Assembly (NCBI RefSeq): GCF_040564635.1 | Contig: NZ_CP159837.1 | Coordinates: 2,421,001 to 2,485,000 of the forward strand | Source: Planktothricoides raciborskii GIHE-MW2 | Lineage (GTDB): Bacteria; Cyanobacteriota; Cyanobacteriia; Cyanobacteriales; Laspinemataceae | Reading direction: 5' to 3' | Length of the DNA: 64,000 bases | In this document: piece by piece, positions 33,497 to 42,575 of the stretch | How positions within the stretch are numbered: the stretch's first letter is position 1 | Layout of the letters: every line of letters begins with the position of its first letter | Made by a program: the position numbers and the translations under genes | Notes under the pieces: generated by a model | Told to the model about the DNA's origin: nothing | Databases searched by the model: none | The model's input: the letters and a program-made list of their open reading frames with translations, nothing else

Positions 33497-36400
33497 TTAA
33501 CCAATTCCCGGACGACCTTCTTGGAAGCCAAAGCGAATATAATGTTCAAAGCCACTGCGTAAACCACCGGCAGCCACCACTGCTGCCACATCTGGGTTAT
33601 CCGCTAAATAGAAAGATTCGTCATATCCAGGACTAACTTGCCGTCGTTGTGTTTCCCCAGCAAAGGCAAAATGTTCAAACCCACTATTAATCGCACCAGC
33701 AGCTAAAGCTTGGGCTACATCTGGGTTAGATTCCACATAGAATCGGTCATCAAAGAAACGATTAGGATTGCGCCGTTCAAATTGTCCCGCAGTGATGTAA
33801 TGTTCATAAGCACTTTTGAATGCACCACCGGCTACAGCGGCAGCAACATCTGGGTTGGTAGCCAAATAAAACACCTGATCGAAGAGCACTAAACGGCGAT
33901 CGCGCCCTTCCGCGAACCCAAAGCGATTAAAATGCTCAAATCCACTTCTTAAACCACCCGCCGCAACCACTTGGGCGACATCAGGATTTTGGGCTAAATA
34001 GAGATTTTCGTTAAATAATTTACTGGGGTTGCGGCGTTCTGACTGACCGTGCAATAAATAATGTTGTAATCCGTTGGGATAAACTCCTGCGGCAACGGCT
34101 TGGGCAACATCGGGATTATTGGTGAGATAATAATTTTCATCGTAGAACAAGGATAATAAACTTAGGTTTTCCTTGAGGACAAATTGAGTGTAACTTTCAA
34201 ATTGATTGGGAACTGGGCCGGTTTCTGGGGGAATTTTGACGATAAATCCGTCGCCAACTCCCCGTAAAGTTCCTTGAAAAGGTTGCTGGGTGGGGAAGTC
34301 GGTAGAGTTGGTAAATCCCGCGAGATAAACATTGTTATTTAAATCCAGCGCGATCGCCTGTCCAGAGTCAATATCTCCGCCACCAATATAACTGGAATAG
34401 CGTAAAGTTTTCCCGTCCGGGGCTAACTTCAAGACAAACGCATCCCGGTTGCCCCCAAAGGTGGGTTGCAAGGCATTCAATCGGGGAAAATCACTAGAAT
34501 TTGTCGTTCCAGTCAGATAAACATTATTTTGATTATCCACCGCGATCGCCTGCCCTAAATCCGTACCATTGCCGCCTAAATAAGTGGAATATAATAAAGC
34601 ATCGCCCCTTTCACTTAACTTAGTGACAAACGCATCATCATATCCGCCAAAAAATGTAATTTGAAATGGATTTACCAAGGGAAAATTTCTGGCACTTTGG
34701 GGGTTGGGGGGTTCGGAAGCAGCAAAGGGTTGCCCAATGTTTGATAACCCCGTTTTTCCGGTGACATAAACACTGCGACTTTGGTCAATGGCGATCGCTA
34801 ATCCTTGATCCACATCTCCCCCACCTAAGTAGGTCAAAAAAATCGCATTTCCATTGGGGTCAAACTTACCCACAAACGCATCAGACTGTCCGCCCAAGGT
34901 ACTTTGCACCGCAGCAACTACCGGCAAATTTTCGGATTCTGTCGCCCCAGTCACATATATATTGCCGCCATTATCTGTCACAATGGCTTCGCCAAATTCG
35001 CGATCGCTACCCCCTAAATAGGTAGAAAAAATTAACCGGGTGCCATCCACAGAAAACTTGGTAATAAAAGCATCTTCATCCCCATCTCTTTGATTATCAA
35101 GGGCATTTTGCCCCGGGAAATCTGCGGATCTGGTTGTGCCAATTACCGAGACACTGCCGGTATTATCCACGGCAATTCCGCCCACATTTTCCACCCCGGT
35201 TCCGCCTAAATAAGTAGAATAAATTAAGCGACTGCCATCTTCTGATAGTTTGGTGACAAAAGCATCGCCCCCAAACTCAGGGGCAATCCCATCCGCAGAA
35301 CTTCTTTGAAAAGCATTCAAAACCGGGAAATTTCCTGAAGTCGTGACTCCACCAATATAAATATCTCCTGCATTATCCACCGCAATGCTTTTTGCCGTTT
35401 CATTCCCACTGCCACCGAGGAAAGTAGAAAAGACAACCGCTGAACCATCTACAGATAGTTTGGTGACAAAAGCATCCCCATCAAAAGCCCCACCACCAAA
35501 GCGATTTTGGAAGCTAAATTGGGTGGGAAAGTCCGTAGAATTTGTCGAACCTGTAACGATAATATTGCCCGCTCGATTAACCACAATATCGCTCACAGAA
35601 TCCCGGAGACTGCCGCCAATATAACTAGAATATTGAATTGTCGGGTCAATTACTAGGGTGTAGTTGGGATTATATTCGCTAATCTCAAATCTAACGGTAT
35701 GGTTTTCGGTTAAAATATATTGGGCGGGAATATAAATTTTTTCCCCATTAATTTCTTGGTAAACAATCGGGGCATTTTCCACTAATTCCCCAAAGGGGGT
35801 CATTAATACCAGTGCCCCATCTTCCCGTATGCTGATATTTTCTACGCCAGAATATTGCAGCCAAATTTGACTGGGGTCTGCCCCCGGTTGCACAATAAAG
35901 TCACTCTTGAGTTCACTGTCTAAGCCGCTATATTTTAAATCGATGCCGTTGTATAGTTCTTGATAAATTAATCCGGCATAATTTGGCACATTCGTCACCC
36001 AGTTTTCCGGGTTTTCGCCTTTGATAAAATTGCTGACTCCCGGCAGGGAATCTAGAAAGTCAATCTGGGTATTTTTATTCGCTCCAGGAAAAGTTAATTG
36101 GACTAAGTTAGGCAGCTTTTCAGACTGCCATTGATCCGCAGAATTAAATAATATTTTATCGGGAGTAAAAGCGATCGCCTGTTTTGCTCCTTTGACCACC
36201 GAATGCACCGTGGGATCGAATTGTCCCTGGTTAGCAATAAAACTTAATGGTAGCGCTTGGAGGTTTAACCCTTCCCCAGTCACGGGATCTGTAGCGTCGG
36301 TTGCCGGATTTTCCGGCAGAGGTTCGATTGACGGGTCAACGGAAGGCAAACCGGAAATAGCGGTCAATTCCTGACTCGTTGGTTGCAGTATCGCGGTAAT

Positions 36401-36574
36401 CGTGTCTGGGACAATTTGGTGGGCAATTCCTAACGGAGTTCGGGAAATCTTGCCACCGTTGATTTCAGGGCTGATTTCAGGGCTGATTTCTGTGGTGAAA
36501 TCAGTTGTAAACAAATCCAACCCCGTTAATTTTGGATTTAACCCATTTTCGTCACTAAAAAAAATCCCCTGCAT
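33497..36574 (-). CDS. SBBP beta-propeller repeat protein with PDVA-type C-terminal repeats
   Basis: 1025 residues, no clear signal peptide. About 100-310 is a domain common before SBBP repeats (LPLSFIANQGQFDPTVHSVV; WVTNVPNYAGLIYQELYNGI; IQYSSYIGGSLRDS). About 315-800 has roughly nine SBBP blades of pattern YSTYLGGxGxD ... IAVDxxGNIYVTGxTxSxDFP. The last 210 residues are five repeats with the core NPDVAxxVAAGxxxSGFEHY and a closing FGxxExR. The family is typically extracellular or cell-surface; function unknown. N-terminal residues 28-42 have the low-complexity ISPEISPEIN. Confidence 0.85.
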   Translation of the reverse strand: MQGIFFSDENGLNPKLTGLDLFTTDFTTEISPEISPEINGGKISRTPLGIAHQIVPDTITAILQPTSQELTAISGLPSVDPSIEPLPENPATDATDPVTGEGLNLQALPLSFIANQGQFDPTVHSVVKGAKQAIAFTPDKILFNSADQWQSEKLPNLVQLTFPGANKNTQIDFLDSLPGVSNFIKGENPENWVTNVPNYAGLIYQELYNGIDLKYSGLDSELKSDFIVQPGADPSQIWLQYSGVENISIREDGALVLMTPFGELVENAPIVYQEINGEKIYIPAQYILTENHTVRFEISEYNPNYTLVIDPTIQYSSYIGGSLRDSVSDIVVNRAGNIIVTGSTNSTDFPTQFSFQNRFGGGAFDGDAFVTKLSVDGSAVVFSTFLGGSGNETAKSIAVDNAGDIYIGGVTTSGNFPVLNAFQRSSADGIAPEFGGDAFVTKLSEDGSRLIYSTYLGGTGVENVGGIAVDNTGSVSVIGTTRSADFPGQNALDNQRDGDEDAFITKFSVDGTRLIFSTYLGGSDREFGEAIVTDNGGNIYVTGATESENLPVVAAVQSTLGGQSDAFVGKFDPNGNAIFLTYLGGGDVDQGLAIAIDQSRSVYVTGKTGLSNIGQPFAASEPPNPQSARNFPLVNPFQITFFGGYDDAFVTKLSERGDALLYSTYLGGNGTDLGQAIAVDNQNNVYLTGTTNSSDFPRLNALQPTFGGNRDAFVLKLAPDGKTLRYSSYIGGGDIDSGQAIALDLNNNVYLAGFTNSTDFPTQQPFQGTLRGVGDGFIVKIPPETGPVPNQFESYTQFVLKENLSLLSLFYDENYYLTNNPDVAQAVAAGVYPNGLQHYLLHGQSERRNPSKLFNENLYLAQNPDVAQVVAAGGLRSGFEHFNRFGFAEGRDRRLVLFDQVFYLATNPDVAAAVAGGAFKSAYEHYITAGQFERRNPNRFFDDRFYVESNPDVAQALAAGAINSGFEHFAFAGETQRRQVSPGYDESFYLADNPDVAAVVAAGGLRSGFEHYIRFGFQEGRPGIG

Positions 36575-36676
36575 AGCTAACTCTCAAGCGCAATGTATTG
36601 TGCAAATCGCGTAAATGCGATCGGCGATTTTATCCTAGCACAATCATCATCATAGCGAATCATACCGAGTCGCTGT

Positions 36677-36717
36677 TTAGGGTGTAGGGTGTAGGGTTTA
36701 GGGTGTAGGGTGTAGGG
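36677..36717. repeat. 7-bp tandem repeat (GGGTGTA)
   Basis: Five or six copies, one variant. The same unit makes the arrays at 49463-49495 and, inverted, at 49610-49696. Confidence 0.9.
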
Positions 36718-36853
36718 AAGAGAAGAGAGAAGATAGAAGAGAGAATTTTCATCAGCCTTCTCTTTCCTCTTTCCTCTTTCCTCTTTCCTCAGATGGGCGA
36801 TCGCACAGTAATGATATACTGAAAAACAAAAAATCAAAATTCCCAATGCCAAA

Positions 36854-37249
36854 ATGCCTCAACATGACCTGTATCACGACGAAGTGAAAAATGCTTTAAG
36901 CAAAGATGGCTGGACAATTACAATAGAACATTACCGTAATATCATTATCCAGCTTCTCGAAAAACACGCCCACCATAAACCAAGTCATGGAGAAATTGAA
37001 CCCCTATTACTTTGCGATCGCATCGCCGATAATTACTTATTGTTGGACATAGGATGGGATCGAACGGGACGAGTTCACTCTGTTGTATTGCATTTGCGAA
37101 TAATTGAAGAGAAAATTTGGATTGAGTTTGATGGGACCGAAGGAGGAATTGCTTTAGAACTATTAGAATTAGAAGTCCCTAAATCAGATATTGTTTTAGG
37201 ATTTATTCGCCCAAAAAGTCGCCATTTAACAGATTTTTCTGTGGCGTAA
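36854..37249 (+). CDS. XisH::XisI fusion (fdxN-element excision-factor type)
   Basis: 131 residues. Residues 1-23 (MPQHDLYHDEVKNALSKDGW, TIT) match the start of XisH. From about residue 24 the sequence is a near-complete XisI: EHYRNIIIQLLEKHAHHKPS, HSVVLHLRIIEEKIWIEFDG, TEGGIALELLELEVPKSDIV and a closing PKSRHLTDFSVA. XisH and XisI are normally adjacent, overlapping genes; here an in-frame deletion has removed nearly all of xisH. XisH resembles a PD-(D/E)XK nuclease, so the fused protein lacks that core. XisI function is unknown outside the Anabaena fdxN element. Confidence 0.85.
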   Translation: MPQHDLYHDEVKNALSKDGWTITIEHYRNIIIQLLEKHAHHKPSHGEIEPLLLCDRIADNYLLLDIGWDRTGRVHSVVLHLRIIEEKIWIEFDGTEGGIALELLELEVPKSDIVLGFIRPKSRHLTDFSVA

Positions 37250-37414
37250 TTCAGATATTAAGGGGCGATCGCTCATCCGCTGCCCATCCGTCAAACCATC
37301 CGTTGCCAAATTCGGGGCAACCACCGCCATCGGATTGCCCCTACCAGCCGTTGCCTGTTTAACTTTGCTATTATAAAAACATTCACCAAATCTCCAGTAA
37401 AAACAGTAAAAACT

Positions 37415-38020
37415 ATGACTATAGCCACTGCTAAACGGTTTACAATTGAGGAATATCATCGCCTAATTGACCTGGAAATGCTCCAAACAGACGATCGCAC
37501 TGAATTAATTGAAGGAGAAATTATCAAAATGGTTGCTAAAGGTAAACCTCATGCGGTTTGTTGTTCGCTGTTAAATCGAGAAATATTAAAATTAATCGGC
37601 AATAACGCCATAGTTCGATGCCAAGACCCAATAATGCTGTCTAACTATAGCGAACCAGAACCAGATTTAGCGATCGCCCGCAACCGCGATGATAATTATT
37701 TGGCCAATCATCCTACTCCCGAAGATATTTTATTAGTCATAGAAATTGCCGATTCTTCTCTGGAATACGATCGCGAAATTAAACTCGGTCTTTATGCGAA
37801 ATCGGGAATTAATGACTATTGGATTTTCAACTTAATCGAAAATCAACTAGAAGTTTACCGCCATCCCTATCAAAAATCCCAAAGTAACAAATTTGACTAT
37901 CGGCAAAAGCAAATATTTCTCCCCAATGAAACCGTTATTTTACCCGGTTTAGGCGATGCTATCCTGGACTTGGCGAAAGTTTTCCCCCATGCCAATTTTT
38001 CAGCAGCCATAAATCAATAG
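37415..38020 (+). CDS. Uma2-family (DUF820) PD-(D/E)XK protein
   Basis: 201 residues, typical length. N-terminal FTIEEYHRLIDLEMLQTDDR and ELIEGEIIKM; catalytic core SEPEPDLAIARN (D84), LLVIEIADSSLEYDREIKLG (E110, K123) and YAKSGINDYWIFNL. Very common in cyanobacteria, often many copies per genome, thought to be restriction-like nucleases; substrate unknown. The acidic and Lys positions appear intact. No methylase or other partner is next to it. Confidence 0.9.
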   Translation: MTIATAKRFTIEEYHRLIDLEMLQTDDRTELIEGEIIKMVAKGKPHAVCCSLLNREILKLIGNNAIVRCQDPIMLSNYSEPEPDLAIARNRDDNYLANHPTPEDILLVIEIADSSLEYDREIKLGLYAKSGINDYWIFNLIENQLEVYRHPYQKSQSNKFDYRQKQIFLPNETVILPGLGDAILDLAKVFPHANFSAAINQ

Positions 38021-38140
38021 TCCACCGGAACGGGTTAAAACCTGTGGCTACAAGCCCAAAAGCTGCCACGAGAGGATATCCTGGTAAAATCTCCTGGTAA
38101 AATCAATTAATCAGTAGAAACAGAAAAGGCAATTTTATTT

Positions 38141-38812
38141 ATGATGAATTGGGTAATTTTCAATCTATCTTTGTTTTTGGCCGCTTATTTATTGGGGTCA
38201 ATTCCCACAGGCTATTTGGTCGGACGCATCTTCAAAGGAATCGATTTGCGGCAGGAAGGGTCGGGTTCCACGGGGGCAACTAATGTGTTGCGAACCCTGG
38301 GCAAAGGGCCTGCAATTTTTGTTTTGTCGGTAGATGTGTTAAAAGGAGTGGGGGCGATCGCCTTAGTGAAATGGGCTTATTACCTGGATATCACCTCTAA
38401 ACTTGCCCCGTTGCCCATTCTCGAAAGTTGGCTACCCTGGATGATTACAGCGGCTGGATTATTAGCGGTGGTCGGTCATAGTCGATCCATTTGGTTAGGT
38501 TTTGCCGGGGGTAAATCCGTCGCCACCAGTTTAGGGGTTTTGTTAGCTATGTCTTGGGTGGTTGGGTTAGCAACCTTGGGGGTTTTTGCCTTATCTTTGG
38601 CTATTTCCCGAATTGTTTCTTTGAGTTCCATTGCTGGGGCGATCGCGGTTTCCGGAATCATGTATGCGACCCATCAACCTTTGCCATTCATCTTATTTGC
38701 GATCGCCGGAGGAATTTATGTAATTTGGCGGCATCGTAGCAATATTCAACGAATTCTCGACGGAACCGAACCTCGGATTGGGCAAAAATTAGAAACAGCA
38801 ACTAACGAGTAG
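38141..38812 (+). CDS. plsY: Glycerol-3-phosphate acyltransferase PlsY
   Basis: 223 residues with about five membrane segments. Conserved loops: GSIPTGYLVGRIFKGIDLRQ, EGSGSTGATNVLRTLGKG, DVLKG, VGHSRSIWLGFAGGKSVATS and a terminal WRHRSNIQRILDGTEPRIGQ. It transfers acyl from acyl phosphate to glycerol 3-phosphate, the first step of phospholipid synthesis, in the plasma membrane with PlsX (not in the window). Starts with two ATG codons; AAAGG lies about 10 bases upstream. Confidence 0.95.
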   Translation: MMNWVIFNLSLFLAAYLLGSIPTGYLVGRIFKGIDLRQEGSGSTGATNVLRTLGKGPAIFVLSVDVLKGVGAIALVKWAYYLDITSKLAPLPILESWLPWMITAAGLLAVVGHSRSIWLGFAGGKSVATSLGVLLAMSWVVGLATLGVFALSLAISRIVSLSSIAGAIAVSGIMYATHQPLPFILFAIAGGIYVIWRHRSNIQRILDGTEPRIGQKLETATNE

Positions 38813-38891
38813 TGATTGATTACTGGTGATTGGTTATTTAAGTTCCATAATCAATCACCAATAACCAGTAAAAACTAACCCGTAAAAACAT

Positions 38892-40049
38892 TTACTGAGA
38901 ATGACGAAAAAAGTGTAAATAAGTAGCCACTTGAATTAGTAATCGTTGCAGATAAAAAGAAACCGCCGACTCGGTTTGCCCCTGCCAGTGATTACCCCAC
39001 TGCTTGCCCCACTGGTTGCCCCACTGGTTGCCCCAATTTTCCCGCAATAGGCGATCGCTAATAGCTTCATAAAGAGACACCAAAGTTGCGGAGGCAAACT
39101 CAAAAGTAGAGACTAATTGTTCCATTGGCGCATAAATCGTCCAAGGGGCTAAATAGGCATTGCGAATCCGCGATCGGGCATCGGTGACATCGGGCAAATC
39201 TTTAGAAATCTCATATAAAAACCGAATCAAATCAAAAAACGGATGAGAAATACAAGTATCAGACCAATCAAAATAGACAAAACCTTGGTCACGCAGATAA
39301 ATATTTCGGGGAGATAAATCCCCATGCACCAACGTATCAGGGATATTCAGTTCCCGGAATTGTTCAAGGACTTTTTGCAGTTTCGGTACAAGTGGTAATA
39401 ACTGCAATAATTCTCGATTTGCCAATTTTTTGCCATAATTCCAGGGGAGGCGAAGCCTTGGGTCAAATAATCCCTCCAGGGTTTTAGCGATATGTTCTAC
39501 TCCTAAATCTACCCAACCGCAGGCAATTAAATCCGAGCGATGTTCTATAGCCGAAATCTGAAATTTAGCCCACTGATGTAACGCTGCTTCCCAGTGAAAA
39601 ATATCGCCCATATTTTCCAGAATTTCCCCCTCTATTTCTCGCATTAAAATCCAAGATTTATCAGGGCAAGTGGCCAAAACTTCGGGAATATTTTGCCGGT
39701 ATCGTTGCGCCAAAATACGAGTAAATTCAGCTTCTTGAGCAAACAGGGGGGATGAAGCTTTAAAATAAATCATCCCCTCAGTGGTGGGCACTCGTAAAAT
39801 AATCGCCAATGCCCAATTCTTAACTACTTCAATTGGCGCGATCGCCTTCAACCCTTGACGTTGCAGTTCTGTTTGAATCCAGCTTTCTGCCGCATCAAAC
39901 CACCCCGGTTTTGCCCAAGGTATCTCTAATTGAGGCAATAAATTACCTAAATTTGCTGTTGGCTGATTCGGTAAAATTTTTGTCAATTGATGCCCTGATT
40001 TTTGCGCCGATAAATCCCCGAAAAACGCTGATAATCTAGATTTTTGCAT
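38892..40049 (-). CDS. APH/choline-kinase-like phosphotransferase
   Basis: 385 residues. The kinase catalytic motif is LVHGDLSPRNIYL (Brenner-type HGDxxxxN) at about 240, followed by VYFDWSDTCISHPFFDLIRF, the metal-binding Asp. MIYFKASSPLFAQEAEFTRI provides the likely ATP-binding Lys and WILMREIEGE the hinge. A run of NQWGNQWGKQWGNHWQGQ near the C-terminus comes from repeated tggttgccccac DNA. Likely phosphorylates a small molecule; the substrate cannot be told. It is convergent with plsY. Confidence 0.8.
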   Translation of the reverse strand: MQKSRLSAFFGDLSAQKSGHQLTKILPNQPTANLGNLLPQLEIPWAKPGWFDAAESWIQTELQRQGLKAIAPIEVVKNWALAIILRVPTTEGMIYFKASSPLFAQEAEFTRILAQRYRQNIPEVLATCPDKSWILMREIEGEILENMGDIFHWEAALHQWAKFQISAIEHRSDLIACGWVDLGVEHIAKTLEGLFDPRLRLPWNYGKKLANRELLQLLPLVPKLQKVLEQFRELNIPDTLVHGDLSPRNIYLRDQGFVYFDWSDTCISHPFFDLIRFLYEISKDLPDVTDARSRIRNAYLAPWTIYAPMEQLVSTFEFASATLVSLYEAISDRLLRENWGNQWGNQWGKQWGNHWQGQTESAVSFYLQRLLIQVATYLHFFRHSQ

Positions 40050-40207
40050 TGATCGTAAAGCGAGTTACAGATTATACCCCAATAAACTGGGTTTTTGGCA
40101 AATTGGCTTGTCACCCAGATAGGATTCCCAGGAATTAGGCCAATATTATATATATAGCATTTTTTGGCCAATAAAAGCATGATTTCCCCTGGATCAAAAA
40201 TTGATTT

Positions 40208-42292
40208 CTAATTGAGATTAGGAAAATGAACCACAATGGTGGCAATATCTGGTTTAAGGCGGACGATCGCCTCTGGTTCGACTAATCCATTGGATAATCC
40301 AAACGCATGATACTGATGGGTGCCGGAAGTTAAGATTAATAAATCATCAGCGGTCAGCATTCTCGTAACTTTCATGACAAAATTGTCCTGGATTTCTTGG
40401 ATGGGCGTATTCTCACTCAAGCCTAAAGTTGCCAAAGAAAAATCTGGATTGGATGCCCCAGTAACGATGATTAACAAATGAATTTTGGCCTTGAGTTCGG
40501 CGGCGATGGTTTTAGCAATTTCTAAAGTTTGTTGGAATTCCCAGGATACAGTTTCGGTCTGAGTTAACGCTAAAAAGACTCGGGCAATATTCTTAATCGG
40601 TTGGGGACAACGAGTAATTAAAACCGGGACAGGCGATCGCCGGACAATTTTATCGATCGTGCTACCAAAAAAATTTTCCTTATAAGTGGAATAGCCTTTC
40701 CACCCACAAATCACCAAACTAGCATTATGTTCTGTGGCACTGCGAACAATTCCGCGAGCGATCGCCGCATCAATGCGACCAATGGGTTCAACCTTAACTG
40801 TGGCTGCATGAGCAGCTTGTTCCGCGATCGCCAATAACTGACTCTGCTTAATTCTAGCTTGGGGAGAAATCCTGTCGTTTTTATCAGAAAGAACGTGCAG
40901 AGGTAGCAACGTACCTTTAGATTTTTTCGTCAGCAAAATTGCCAACTGCAATAAATTATCTTCCGTATTAGGGTTAGCCACTGGAACTAAAACCCGGTCG
41001 GACAAATTTTGCTGTTTGTCGCTGACCACCTTTTCCTCTGGTTTAACCTCTTTGCCCCACCGAGCAATCACCCAAGGAGAACCGACGCAAGTAAATAGAA
41101 TCATGCCAATAATTCCATTTACCGTTAATTGATCTACTAATTCAATTTTATACGCCACCGTAATTGCGGCCAAAGTAGCCGCCGCTTGAGCACCGGAAAG
41201 ACCAAACATCACCATTATTTCGGGAAACTTCCAGCCAAAAAACTTTCCTGAACCCCAAGCAGCCAAATATTTTGCCAGCAATTCTGCCCCAATCATTACC
41301 GCTGCCACTAAGAGCGATCGCGGTTCTTTAATCAGAATCATCGGGTCAATTAACATTCCCACCGAAATCAGGAAAAACGGCACAAATAGCGTATTGCCGA
41401 TAAACTGAATTCGATTCATCAAAGGACTTAAATTAGGGATAATTTTAGTAATGGCAACTCCCGCCAAAAAAGCCCCAATAATTGCCTCAATTTCAATCAA
41501 CTGAGCCAAATAAGACACGATAAATAACGTAGCCATAACAAACGTAAATTCTGCCCCTTCATCATGGCCAAACCTGCGGAAAAACCAGCGGCCAATTTTC
41601 GGCACTCCCCACAAAGTTGTCACAGTATAAATGGCTAAAGCGGGAATGAGAAACAACCAAAAACTCAGAGTTAAATTGCCCGCCTTCGCTTTAACAATCA
41701 CCGCCAAAACTAACAAAGCCAAAACGTTCGTAATCAGCGTTCCGCCTAAAGTGGCTGTCACTGCTGGAGTCCGCATAATGCCCAAACGACTAGCCACCGG
41801 CAAAGCCAGCAGGGTATGGGAAGCAAAGCAAGAAGCCACCAAAATTGCCGCCAACCAACCATATCCCAGTAACAGCATCGCCACTGTCCCCAAAACCATC
41901 GGAATTGAGAAAGTTGCCAAGCCGAAAATAATGGCTTTATCGGCATTTAATTTCAGATCGTCTAAGCTAGTTTCTAGACCGGCTAAAAACATCAGAAATA
42001 GCAATCCTACGGTGCCTAATAAAATGATGGTGCTATCTCTTGCGAGTAATCCTAACCCATAAGGCCCGATAACTATTCCCGCCAAAATTAAGCCCACAAT
42101 ACCCGGTAATTTTAATCGTTCAAATACCAGGGGAGCGATCAGCATCATCGCCATGATGATCAGGAAAATCGCCACCGGGTCTTTGATGGGATCGGATAAA
42201 ATTTGCGCCAAAACTTGCGCTAAGGGAGTTCCCACAAAAATCGTTGGGAACCCGTTGGTGTTGCTTGCTATTAACTGCCAAAAATTACTCAT
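40208..42292 (-). CDS. CPA2 cation:proton antiporter with universal-stress domain
   Basis: 694 residues. About 40-425 is a Na+/H+ exchanger domain with about twelve membrane segments (LVFERLKLPGIVGLILAGIV, GLLFLMFLAGLETSLDDLKL, IEAIIGAFLAGVAITKIIPN, FLISVGMLID). About 445-690 has two USP-like halves (SDRVLVPVANPNTEDNLLQL; ASLVICGWKGYSTYKENFFG; STIDKIVRRSPVPVLITR). The role is probably Na+ or K+/H+ exchange, with the cytoplasmic USP part sensing nucleotides (inference). Several such antiporters are common in cyanobacteria, aiding pH and salt balance. Confidence 0.9.
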   Translation of the reverse strand: MSNFWQLIASNTNGFPTIFVGTPLAQVLAQILSDPIKDPVAIFLIIMAMMLIAPLVFERLKLPGIVGLILAGIVIGPYGLGLLARDSTIILLGTVGLLFLMFLAGLETSLDDLKLNADKAIIFGLATFSIPMVLGTVAMLLLGYGWLAAILVASCFASHTLLALPVASRLGIMRTPAVTATLGGTLITNVLALLVLAVIVKAKAGNLTLSFWLFLIPALAIYTVTTLWGVPKIGRWFFRRFGHDEGAEFTFVMATLFIVSYLAQLIEIEAIIGAFLAGVAITKIIPNLSPLMNRIQFIGNTLFVPFFLISVGMLIDPMILIKEPRSLLVAAVMIGAELLAKYLAAWGSGKFFGWKFPEIMVMFGLSGAQAAATLAAITVAYKIELVDQLTVNGIIGMILFTCVGSPWVIARWGKEVKPEEKVVSDKQQNLSDRVLVPVANPNTEDNLLQLAILLTKKSKGTLLPLHVLSDKNDRISPQARIKQSQLLAIAEQAAHAATVKVEPIGRIDAAIARGIVRSATEHNASLVICGWKGYSTYKENFFGSTIDKIVRRSPVPVLITRCPQPIKNIARVFLALTQTETVSWEFQQTLEIAKTIAAELKAKIHLLIIVTGASNPDFSLATLGLSENTPIQEIQDNFVMKVTRMLTADDLLILTSGTHQYHAFGLSNGLVEPEAIVRLKPDIATIVVHFPNLN

Positions 42293-42575
42293 CAGTTAAT
42301 TCCTTGTTAAGTTCCCAGTTTTGGTTTTTACCATTATTATTGTTATTTTATAACATATTATTTATTTTTTGACAATGTTATCTTGATTTTTTATAGCTTT
42401 TTGTTAATTATTAATAGGCTAATTTTTTTGATTAGACCTTTATTTTACTACCCCCTTCAAACCGCCACCGGATGAACGATACTTTTGCAATAATTCTAAT
42501 GTAGGGGTTTGCATATCCAAACCCCTACTGGGTTATTTCTATAAGAGAAACTTAGTTCCTCTGTCACCTACAATT

